Origin: Phytoseiulus persimilis
Lineage: Eukaryota; Arthropoda; Arachnida; Mesostigmata; Phytoseiidae
Direction of reading: 5' to 3'
DNA: 64,000 bases
Assembly: GCA_037576195.1 (NCBI GenBank)
Contig: CM075102.1
Coordinates: 14,070,745 to 14,134,744 of the forward strand
This document shows, in pieces, positions 54,634 through 64,000 of this stretch. The notes beneath the pieces are model-generated. The model made no database searches. It saw only the letters and a program-made list of their open reading frames with translations, and had not been told where the DNA came from. A program made the position numbers and the translations under genes. Within the stretch, counting starts at the first letter, position 1. Each line of letters opens with the position of its first letter.

Positions 54634-57600
54634 TTCGAGGTCGGCAGTCGGTTAGAAGTTGAGGAGGGTGGCGTCTGGTATCCGGTCAGGGTAACCCAAG
54701 AAGACGCGGCCCGAGTTTGCATCCATTTCGAGGGCTGGAGCCAGCGTTATGACAAATGGATCGATAAGGGTTCGTTTATCTGCACTACCAAAGCGTTGAA
54801 GAACTACTAAATTGCGGAGTGCGGGGGTGCTGGTCAGTGGGAGAGAGCTACTCCCCATCATTCCAGCCACTGTGACAGAGCTGCCGCACTTGATACTCGA
54901 AGGAAATCCGAATATTCATCTTCTATCCATCTTAATTAAGAGCACTAGGCCTGACCACGAATCAAAACAGATTTGCATCTTTCAAGCAGACGGCGGAAAC
55001 ATCAGAATTCTTCGGAAGCAGCATACGATGAAAAGACGAAGTCGCGCTACTGACGATAGACCGTCGAAAAGACCCTCGGCAACTCTAAAGGTTAGCTCTC
55101 CTCAGAAAAATAAAGCTCAAGAAGCTAAGCAGTGCTCGTTTGACATCCCGTGAGCCGTTTTTATTGCGATTCTTGCTTCACCCCGTCTGATTGGATTAGG
55201 TCGGCGGCGTTTTCCTGGCAGGTGCTCGGAAAAGCGCCCGAAAATCAATCGAAGCCTCTAAGGAGACGAGCAGGTCGAGCAATGCCGGCCTTGAGGTGAA
55301 TGGTTCCACGCCCACCTTGACAAGGAGCAACGTTACGCAACAGAGTGCAAGCAAGGACAATGCCGGCAAGACATCCAGGGAATCGAAGGAGAGGCTCCCC
55401 ACAAGATCCCTGCGAGAACACAGAGAAAAAGTACGTTCAGCGTGGGGTATCATGGGCTTCAGTATTCCTCGCACGCCCTGGCTCGCTCGTTCCCTGATCG
55501 ACGATTTACCCGGAATATCTATTTTATATCACGAGTCCCTGAATCCGCATCGTTCTCATTCTCGGACCAGTGTTCATGACTGATTTCTGTTCTTCAAGGA
55601 GGCGAAAAGTAGCCCCGCGGCATCCTTAGTCACAGGTGGTGGCACCCAAAGCGTTCCACCTGCACCTCCCGGAACCGCAACGCCCGCTAAAGGAGTGCCT
55701 CCTGTCGGCTGGGCATATGAAGTCGTTACAAGCGCCCAAGACCTTGTGCCCAAGAAAGCGTTCACAATAAATGAAGATCACAACGACTTCAAATGCACAC
55801 AGGACAACTGCAACAAGAGCTTTCGCAAAGAAAAACTGCTCCAAAGTCACTTGAAACATTACCACAACATCAGCATCGAGTGAGTGGGAGACAACGGCTC
55901 AAGGTGGCTCAGCCGTGGAAACACCTCTTGATCACTATTTTTATCTTGCGTTTCTCAAGTAGATTATTCGAGCCACCGAGTACTCATTGCGCATCCAATC
56001 TTGAATGAAGAAATGGATGACATTCGCCATTGTCCCCCTTCAGACCCTACGATGGACCACCTCCAGTTAACACGACCCCGGTATCAGCACCCGCGCCTAG
56101 TCCGAATGTCGCCACAACCCCAATCGTCGCCGAGAACAAGCGTCGCCGTTCACACGGTCGACGCACTCGGACAGGCGCAGAAGAAGAACGCCAACTCGAC
56201 AAGCCCAAGGACGTCACCTTGGATGCCGTCACAGAGACGTCTTCTTCAACCGATATATCTAATGTCACTGTCATTGATACACTTGAGCAGCCTTCAGCGA
56301 CACAGTTGCGAGACGAACCAAAATCTATCCCCACTGTCACCGAATCCCAGTCACCAAAAAGTCGGACTCTGCTCGGAACGGTCCCAGGAGCCAGTGCGGC
56401 CGCAGCGCAGGTTTCCAGTCCTGCTGAGCCGACTCCACACGGCGCGGGGAACCCTGTTCCGCGCACGCCCCTCTACGGAAGGGTTGGGCAGAATAGGTGA
56501 GGACTGGTCGGTTCTGAATTTCACATTCCACGTGTTGAGTTGAAGGGAGAAGTACGCGTAAGTTCTTTCATTTCGCTCACTCCTACTGTCCCTTAGGTTT
56601 GTCCCGATTCCCGAGCCCCTGGTACTTGGCCGTGAGAAGCGCAAAGTCGTGAAAACGGAACGAATGCAAGAAGCCGAATCCACGTTTATCAAAAAACAGA
56701 AGACCGAAGCTGGGCCAGCTTCAGCTGACAAAAAAGAGAAGCGGAGAAGGAGCCACGGAGGTGAAAAGGAGGATGCCGACGAGCAACAGGACATCAGTCT
56801 CGCCAAGCGCGAAGCAACCTCGGACGACGAGGCCACTATCAGTTCACCTAAGTGTCTCGCGCCGTCTGACTCAAAACAGGGCTCAGAAACTTCGGTGGAG
56901 AAAGATATGGTTCATTGTCCGTGTGGAGTTGAAGAGGAAAGTGGACTGATGATGCAGTGCGACCTCTGTCTTTGTTGGCAACATGGTAGTTGCTTCGGTG
57001 AGTGATCTTCCTGCCCGTGAATCATCGACTTCCTTCTGATACTTGCATCATTCGTTTCTGATCAATCCACTCTCTTTCTACAGGACTCGAAAACGAGAAA
57101 CATGTTCCCGAAAGATACGTTTGCATCGCTTGTCAGAACGCGCGTCGAATCCTCCAGAAGCAAAGTCACCAAGTAGCCGCTTTTCGAGCTATGGCCGAGG
57201 GCCGTTTGCCATCTCTCGTTCCCGGCGCCTCAGGTCATCCACAGCGCTTCCTTAATCTTACCAAAATTGCTGAAACGATGACAAACCTCCGCAAAGCACT
57301 CAGAGGAATCGAGATCCGAATCCTTAGAGTTTATCAGGATACAAGTGAGTGCTACGTGGAGTTTCCCGAAATCAAAGCCAGGAATGTCCAAGCGCGTATG
57401 CAGGACTATTCGAGCGCAAAACCCATTTATAACTCCTCTGCTTCTAGATCAATCTCTTCCGGAACGACGAGCACTTTTGGATGCAGCGGTGGCAGACGCT
57501 GAATGTATCCAGCGTCAAATGGATATCTGCGAAAGAATACTCGCCGCCATCGACAGGCCTACCAACGACCAGGGCAGCGAAGCTCTGATCCTCCGCAGCA

Positions 57601-57659
57601 CGGTTAAGAGCGTTCTTAAGGACCTTTGGACCGTACAGAGACTGACACTTTTCAAATGA
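54634..57659 (+). CDS. PHF20/MBD-R2-like chromatin reader (Tudor, C2H2, PHD)
   Basis: Homologue of PHF20/PHF20L1 and Drosophila MBD-R2, subunits of the NSL/MOF histone acetyltransferase complex in the nucleus. The first Tudor (54634 on) reads [20 protein letters not shown] with [16 protein letters not shown] second Tudor-like part ends in [19 protein letters not shown] (to 55090). Exons then follow in phase: 55200-55430, 55599-55879 (C2H2 finger [20 protein letters not shown]), 56044-56496, 56597-56997 (PHD start [20 protein letters not shown]), 57084-57344 ([12 protein letters not shown]) and 57448-57659 (C-terminal helix). The two Tudor parts are in different frames with no good intron between them: a tiny unrecognised intron, a sequence error or a real frameshift. 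The N-terminal exon is not identified. Confidence 0.88.
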
Positions 57660-57788
57660 GACCAGAATCCTTGGAGCTCGAGGAGCACTGATGGCTCAGA
57701 TCCAGAATCATTGCCTCAAACCCCGCGTCATGACATGTTGTACTTACCAGCGAGATTCAACTCCAGTATCTTTCGCTCCTGAGCTGTT

Positions 57789-57794
57789 AATAAA
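57789..57794 (+). terminator. poly(A) signal of the PHF20-like gene
   Basis: AATAAA about 130 bases after the stop codon. Confidence 0.65.
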
Positions 57795-58107
57795 CTTCAG
57801 TCATTCCGTAGCGTTCGAGTGATCGATTTTCCCGCCAAAATAGCGGGTACGGCTCCTGGAAACGCGCTATAGTGGTCAGCTCGGGTTACATGTAATTTCC
57901 GGAACTCAATCCACCCCACGTTGCACACAGAGAACACTCTTCTCCTGCGCAACACGGTGCCCGCCAGTAGCCACTCATAATATTTTTATTCTGAACACCG
58001 ATGGGATTTTTTCCGAACTATACTCAGAAGTCTCGATCAAGAGTGCTCTCGATGTGGTCGACAGGTACGTGAGTATTCCTCGAAACACCACAACGGTAGC
58101 GCATTTC

Positions 58108-58668
58108 GACCGAGGCTCAGACATAATTTCCCGGAGTCCGGAATCCGCCGCGGACCGGCCGGTCCGGGATTGGAATTTTCTGACCGGCTGGTCCGCATCG
58201 GACTGACTGGTCCGATAGATCATTTTCCGGACTAGCCAGTCCGATAAATCATTTTCCGGACTGGCCAGTCCAATAAATCACTTTTCCTGGTCCGATGGTC
58301 CAGAGAGTGATTTTCCATTTGGAGAGACCCTGCTGAGGGATTTCACACCCATTTAGCCCTGTTTCCGCTGATCGGGATATCCTCCACTGAGACATTTAGC
58401 ACCGCACTGCCGATCGGATAGGGTCAGACTGCCGAGTCCGGAAAATCATCGGCCCAAGACCGATCGGGTCTCTCGAAATGGAAAATCGCTCTCTGGACCA
58501 TCGGACCAGGAAAAGTGATTTATTGGACTGGCCAGTCCGGAAAATGATTCATCGGACTGGCCGGTCCGATGCGGATCAGGTGGTCCGAAAATCCAGATTC
58601 CGGACCGGTCGGTCCGCGGCGGATTCCGGACTCCGGAAAATGATCTCTACCGAGGCTGCGATAATTTC
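58108..58668. mobile_element. foldback / long inverted-repeat element (about 0.56 kb)
   Basis: The left arm (about 58127-58330) and right arm (about 58466-58643) are inverted copies of each other at roughly 85-90 per cent identity, around a loop of about 135 bases. The arms are built from short palindromes: GGACTGGCCAGTCC, CGGACCGGCCGGTCCG and GGTCCGATGGTCC. The left arm has one extra internal repeat of about 30 bp. The element is bounded by imperfect direct repeats, ACCGAGGCTCAGACATAATT at 58109 and ACCGAGGCTGCGATAATT at 58650. There is no coding capacity. It looks like a foldback MITE; a transcript would form a long hairpin. Confidence 0.8.
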
Positions 58669-59138
58669 TTAGCGGCCCCGAGTCGCAAGTTAGACCTGAG
58701 AAGATCGGAAGAACTTCACAGCTGGAGCGGCACCAGGCTCTGTAGGCGGCCACTAGAATGCTGGCAAAGCATCTTGCGAACGCCGAAGACTCGCGTTAAG
58801 ACGTTCAACATCTCGACAGTGTCGGCTGCGGAAGCCATCCGCAGCTTCAGGATCTGGATGGGCTCAAGAATTCTAAACAGCTTCATCTAACTCAGAGGAA
58901 AGAGTTCTTCGGTTGGGAACGAGAAGCGAGCTTCTCGTGGTCAATGAAAGATTCTGCTCTTGACGCTTCTGCTCTGACGATTTCTTTCTATGAAGCACAC
59001 TGAGGTTCTCCATCGTCATCGGTCGACTAGAGTGCAATTCTCAAGAGAAACCACCTCACAAAAGAAAACGATTCGCTTTTGGCGTAGTCCTATGTGCTCC
59101 CGAGTTCAGACTGTGATTGAACTTGACCTCCGATTTTT
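58669..59138. other. no gene recognised
   Basis: Short ORFs only, between the foldback element and the poly(A) region of the next minus-strand gene. Confidence 0.4.
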
Positions 59139-59144
59139 TTTTTA
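59139..59144 (-). terminator. poly(A) signal of the small secreted-protein gene
   Basis: AATAAA followed by a run of A on the minus strand, about 160 bases after the stop codon at 59301. Confidence 0.5.
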
Positions 59145-59300
59145 TTCATGGAAACCAAGGTGTGACTCACTTCCGTGAGGAGTTTGCTTTTTTGAATTAT
59201 GCTAACACTAAGAACACTCCTGGCTTGATATTTGGTCTCAACGTTCCTCGTCACCGGATTCCTCCGAGCGCGATGTCTCTGAGTCGGATGAGAACTGGAA

Positions 59301-59973
59301 TCAAAATATCTCGGAATCTTGCTCTGATCCACCGGCAATGTCCTCGATTTGATGGATGGTCGCAGGAAGCATGAACTTACGGTAAGGAATGATGCCGTAC
59401 AAAGTGTTCTGGGCGGCATCGGACAGGAACATATCTCCGATGAGGGGTACACTGGCTGAAATTTCACAGTAAAGGTTTCTGGCAAAGCTGTTCTCAGTTG
59501 AACCAGATCATCATGTAAGCTTCCACAGAAAACGGGTACACAAATTGTTGCATAAGCAAGAGTATTCGGGAAACAAGTCAAAAAATGGATGAGAAACGAG
59601 GCTCACAGGAAAAAAACTCGGAACTCCGACCACGCTCGTATGAGGCTTGTCTCGCATGCGGTCACTCGGCCCGCTACCCGAGTCCCGGGTCGAAATGAAT
59701 AATGGCGCGGGAGCAGCACTTACCGACGATCCTCAGGATCCGATCTAACAGATCATAGGCGGTTGTGACTGTGGTGCTGGATGTTCGACCAGGCGTGCTC
59801 TTCGCCGAAGCGCGCCGCGCACCTTCTTCCGTCTCCGACTCGTTGTGGGATTCTGTGCTAGTAACGTTGATGCCGTTGCCTTTCGAGTTCCAGGAATATG
59901 AGGAACGCCGAAAGAATGCTTCACTTTGCAAAGCGGCTCCGAACACGCACAGGATGGCGATCAACGTTCTCAT
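59301..59973 (-). CDS. small secreted protein, two exons (134 aa)
   Basis: Exon 1 (59724-59973) starts MRTLIAILCVFGAALQSEA, a clear signal peptide. A Ser/Thr/Glu-rich, partly glycosylatable segment follows (NVTSTESHNESE), then YDLLDRILRIVG, ending in phase 1 at a GTAAGT donor. Exon 2 (59301-59455) follows the acceptor CTTTACTGTGAAATTTCAG in matching phase and reads SVPLIGDMFLSDAAQNTLYG and KFMLPATIHQIEDIAGGSE to the stop. An upstream in-frame GTG was ignored in favour of the ATG that starts the signal peptide. The phase-1 end of exon 1 recalls paralogues A and B, but sequence similarity is not evident. Family unknown. Confidence 0.6.
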
Positions 59974-60466
59974 CTCTGAAATGAGCCAACCAGAAGTTGT
60001 CACGCGAAAGAACAGACTCTGGCAACTGAAGCTCCGTCTGAACTAACTACACGGGGGACGCTGCTCATGGCAGTCGGTAATTATCAGAGATTGAATCGGG
60101 CGCCAGACTCTCATATAACGCTCAGGGTTGATAAATCACTCCTGGCGTTTCGATCGAGTGCGTCTCTGGATCCTTATAAGAGATAAGAAGAAGAGAGCGC
60201 CTCATCCCGAACAGCGTCGAGCCCGGAACAACATTACAGAATTACAATTGACCTCTTGGAAAGTTTTCATCATTGCACATCCACTTGTCTGGGGAGAGAA
60301 CACATTCGACTGCACGCCGCTCATCCGCTGGGTCGTCCCGTCGCTCTTTTGATGAACCAACGCCTATTGCTATCGGCTGATTCTGAGCGAGAGTCGCGGA
60401 AAGTGGGGTAGGGGAGAGGCAACGGGACGGGAGGTAACCATGCGGTAGTGAGGGAACGATCCTTGC

Positions 60467-60757
60467 ATGAATAGGGCACGCAGCTCATTCCATCATCCAC
60501 GGAGCGAATCCTTATGTGGCTTCCTTCTTATTTTATTCAAATTGGGAGGCGGGCAGATCGCAAACTCGCTCTGCAAGTTCGTAGGGTCACTCGAATGTTT
60601 CTCGGCTAGATCACCAAAAAGTCACCAATTCGGTGATTCAAGTGATTGTTTCCGGAGAATGACGGCAATGGAGCGAAGTCGGGTGGAGATGAAGCTCAAA
60701 GAGGATCAAGCGAGAGTTCCAAACGGGGATCGTCCGAAATCCGAAATGTTCGAATAA
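60467..60757 (+). CDS. hypothetical small protein (96 aa)
   Basis: An ATG-started ORF, MNRARSSFHHPRSESL, with a hydrophobic CGFLLILFKLGGG stretch near residue 17 and a charged end (MERSRVEMKLKEDQARV). The stop codon overlaps an AATAAA at 60753-60758. No domain. The charged end looks more coding-like than the start and could be a 3' exon. Confidence 0.25.
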   Translation: MNRARSSFHHPRSESLCGFLLILFKLGGGQIANSLCKFVGSLECFSARSPKSHQFGDSSDCFRRMTAMERSRVEMKLKEDQARVPNGDRPKSEMFE

Positions 60758-63700
60758 AGCGTGTGAAGGCTCCTGGACACTTGCGATACTCATGGTCGAT
60801 ATTTGCTCAATAGTTTACCCAGGGGTCCTCCAGCTTTAGTTGAGTTTATCTCCCATCACGGGAGGAGGCCCCTGTAATATCGCCAGTATCGCAGGTGTAG
60901 GAATCAGCTGTTCGGAACAAATGGAGTCGAAAGCTGCGATTATTTGATTCGTACTCAATAGTGAGCAATCCTGAAGAATTACCGACAGATCAGATACTGG
61001 CAGATAACTTTTTGCTCCAGATACCCGTGTTTCGGCATGAGGCCATGAGTCGATGAATCTCTCACGCGTTCTGCCATTTCTCATTGGATGAATCACATTC
61101 GGAGAATCTGAATCACGGAGAATGCGGGAAGTGGCAGGAATTCGTTGCCAGTGAATCTCAGAGCTCCTGGGCGATGGAAACCTGTCCCGGAAATTTTGAG
61201 GCGATGTTCAGTTGCCGCGCATAATTTGATCGCAGACTCCGCCGATCCCACTCTCAGTAGGCTCAAGCAGAATGAATATCTCACGAGTACAATGCTCAGA
61301 ATGCTCAAATCGAGGGGGTCGATTCAGACGCGCGGAGTGTGGAAAACCCTGCGTAGAATTCAGTGGGGCCATGGCCTCAGTTCTCCCGAGGTAACAATTC
61401 TCACTCCGATCAGCCGCGTGGGCCCAATGTCAGCGGTCCGGCGAAGTTATTAGGTGCAGTGATGTGAACAGTTCATTCGATGGAAGACGTTCGTCTTTGA
61501 GCCTTCAACATCCGGCTAGATGCCGTCACGTATGATTCGCTTCCTCCTTCGATCGTATCCAGGTATGGTTCGCTGAAATCCTCTCACAGCCGCAGAAGCT
61601 GCCGGGCTCGTGAGAAGTCTGCCGCATTCGCCGATTCCGCGAATGCACCGAGAAGCTCACAACAATTTCAGTGCGGAATGGTTCATTATCTCGAATAACA
61701 ACTAGCTTCAGGAACTTGGGCTTGGATACAATCAACGAAACAGTGGTTCACATCAATCGGATGTTCTGGCTGCATCAACCGCGCTCATTTTCAGCCAGCA
61801 ATATTCATCAATATTATTCGGTAGGGAGGGCTAAGTGCGATTTCTCAAAGAAGAAATGATGTCCAAGATAGTCGGTGTCGTCGAGGCTTTTTCAGGAACC
61901 CAGACAGAAACCTAATGACCGGATGTCAAAGCAATGTATAGGCAGCTCAGTGTGGCTGATGTAGATAATTTGACCCAACTTCCAGAGGAGAGAATGGTCC
62001 TTGGCGGACTAGCATTGTGACGGGTCGAAGGCTCGCATCGGGAGGGAGGTCGGAGCAGAGACACAACTCCGATGGACCGAAAACGGGAGGGCTACACTAG
62101 TCTTTTGTTGTAATCGTCCGATGATTTCGTGGTCCTGCTCCGTCACCGTGGTCTTGAGCAGTCCGAAAATTAGGGATGACTAGAGCTGAGAAGTTCAGGC
62201 CTCGTTCATCAATCATCATCCATCAATCCATGGGTAGATGCGCGAATAGATTATTGAATTGAGCATCATTGCCTTGAGAACTGATGAAGTCAGCCATCAG
62301 GGACTCATCTAGTCGTCTCCCTATATAGATAAATGGCAGTCATAAAATGATGAAGGCCTGAACTTCCCCGGAGGAGATTTCTCTCCTCTGACACTGGGAC
62401 TGAGCAGCACATCCCGATCTCGACACCTCCTCAGTTCCCGTGAACCCGCATTGAGTTTGCATTCTCTCGACCAAAAGCGTAGCCGGAAGTTTTCTCCAGG
62501 ACTGATAGTTTCTGTGAAGAATCATCCGGATCGAAAACCGAACCTGGATTCATTGTTGATCGACAGCGAAGGAAGTGACGTTTGTATCTGTTTCCCGATG
62601 CCGACAGCTCCGTCGACTTCGTCTTGGCGCGCGCGCTTGGCGCCAACTTCCTTTTGGCCACAACTTTGTCAATTCTAGGAATTTCCTCAAGAATTGAAGA
62701 GTGATAGATAGGAGAAATCGGGCGGCCTCATCTCATCTCATTTCCTCGAAATATGGGGAGCGATCGTATCGAGAATTTCTTAGGTGTTGAGGGTGATTTT
62801 GGCGACCGAGGGCGCAAAACCGAATGAGGGCGCTTTCCGGTGAAAATCAAGAAGCGTCGGATCGACCCGGCAGCTCAATATTCGGATGATTCGCACATTG
62901 CTGAGTAATTTTCAACTAATGAAATACATTCGATCACGCCTCGTTGGGGCGTTACGAGTGGAAACGCGGGAGAAACGAACTAAAAAAAAGATGGATACAA
63001 TCGCTTTTCTGGCGTACGACCGACTCCCTTCTGATAGTGGATCGCGCGCCTCTACGAGTCCGATCCGATAGAAATTGACGTGTCCACGATAACTTCCAGA
63101 AAGACCTCGAAACACGAGAATGGCCCCATTCCGAAACCCTCTCCCAAGCACGATTTTCATAAAATCCACTTCAATGAAATATTGAACTGAGCGCCTCGAT
63201 TTCTTCTACTGAACACCTCTTGATTTTCGGGAAATTCGAGGAACTGACAAAGTTTTGGCCAAAACAAAATCGGGCTCGAATCGGGGCGAAATCCCCGGCT
63301 GAATAATGCCACCCTGTGTCATATAACTCATATCTCCGAATGACGTCAGCCATGAAATCTGAGGCCCCCCCGAATTTCATCTAATTCGCCATCATCTCTA
63401 TAGGGCCAAGCCTAGCGACGTGGAACCGAATTCAGGATTCCAATCGGATATGCATCGAGATCGTGTCAAGTTCCCCCAAAACCTCGTGTGCGTCTGACTC
63501 ATCCGCCTGGTGCTCGAATATGCCAGAAACAATCATGATCATAACCTGTGTACGGTTGATGCCCATAACCATGATCATGATCGCGCCTCAACTCTGGCTC
63601 TATCGTTGAGCACATTCAGGAACCATTTCAGGAGCGGAACGTGAAAGCGCAGAGTCAGGTCCCTGTGGTCTCTGTTCCAACGTGATCATTTGTCGAGTCT

Positions 63701-64000
63701 TGGAGGGATTTTCCGGTGAACGTCGGAACGATGACAGACGGCGATGGAATATTGTCATTCATACTGGTATGACAACGCTGACGCACACGGAGAACCAGTA
63801 TGGGATGAAATGCACAATAAAGCGTTTAGAATGTTCAGACCACGCATGAGATGCTCCAAATCCAAACGTCTAGAAACCTAGGGACAAACGACAGTAAGGG
63901 GGGAGGCCGTTCACTCGAAACGGCAAGACCTGGCAAGTTTCTAGTCCGTGAAGTCAATGAATGAGAAATTAATGGAAGGGTGCTGGCCGCGTGCCTCGGG
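60758..64000. other. no gene recognised
   Basis: An ATG-started minus-strand ORF at about 60836-61084 (MRNGRTRERFIDSWPHAE) is coding-like and hydrophobic in its second half but has no domain. Other ORFs are short and overlap. 63520-63590 has repeated palindromic ATGATCAT words. No RNA gene or repeat array was found. Confidence 0.35.

Noticed and set aside
1-64000. CRISPR array, bacterial operon or prokaryotic replication origin
   Set aside because: No regularly spaced short repeats with unique spacers. Splice sites and poly(A) signals show eukaryotic DNA.

Overview
The window is eukaryotic. Genes are split by short introns (32 to about 260 nt) with clear GTRAGT donors and pyrimidine-AG acceptors, TATA-like TTAAAA boxes and AATAAA signals are present, and there are no operons. 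Recognisable proteins (PEX19, a RIPOR/FAM65 protein, Caprin, a PHF20/MBD-R2 protein) are animal-type but divergent. Balanced base composition, short introns and many small secreted proteins suggest an arthropod, most likely a mite; a phytoseiid such as Galendromus is my best guess. This is inference, not shown by the sequence.

Layout. 0.5-2.3 kb: an inverted, diverged member of a small orphan gene family. 2.3-25.0 kb: four direct copies (I-IV) of a 4.4-5.5 kb duplicated unit, each carrying one TATA-driven orphan gene of 131-156 codons. A single-copy island (12.4-18.4 kb) with PEX19, a RIPOR-type gene and a lone desaturase-like exon sits between units II and III. 26.5-27.4 kb: a complete two-exon orphan gene. 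27.6-28.7 kb: a local tandem duplication. 30-36 kb: a hAT-type MITE, a possible JHBP/group-7-allergen-like gene, unassigned coding-like fragments, a second MITE and a 45-bp tandem array. 36.3-41.1 kb: three minus-strand genes for secreted proteins, two of them tandem paralogues with matching exon structure. 43-44.2 kb: a third MITE with a perfect 8-bp target duplication and an unrecognised two-exon gene. 50.0-53.5 kb: Caprin, six coding exons. 54.6-57.8 kb: a PHF20/MBD-R2-type chromatin reader. 58.1-58.7 kb: a long foldback element. 59.1-60.0 kb: another small secreted-protein gene. 60-64 kb: little that can be supported.

The genes do not form one pathway. PEX19 is the peroxisomal membrane-protein chaperone, RIPOR a Rho-effector-type protein, Caprin an RNP-granule RNA binder, and the PHF20 homologue a Tudor/zinc-finger/PHD subunit of histone-acetylating complexes. 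Lineage-specific features, namely the amplified orphan family, the secreted paralogues and the palindromic or 45-bp repeat elements, surround them. I found no rRNA, tRNA, CRISPR array or intact autonomous transposon.
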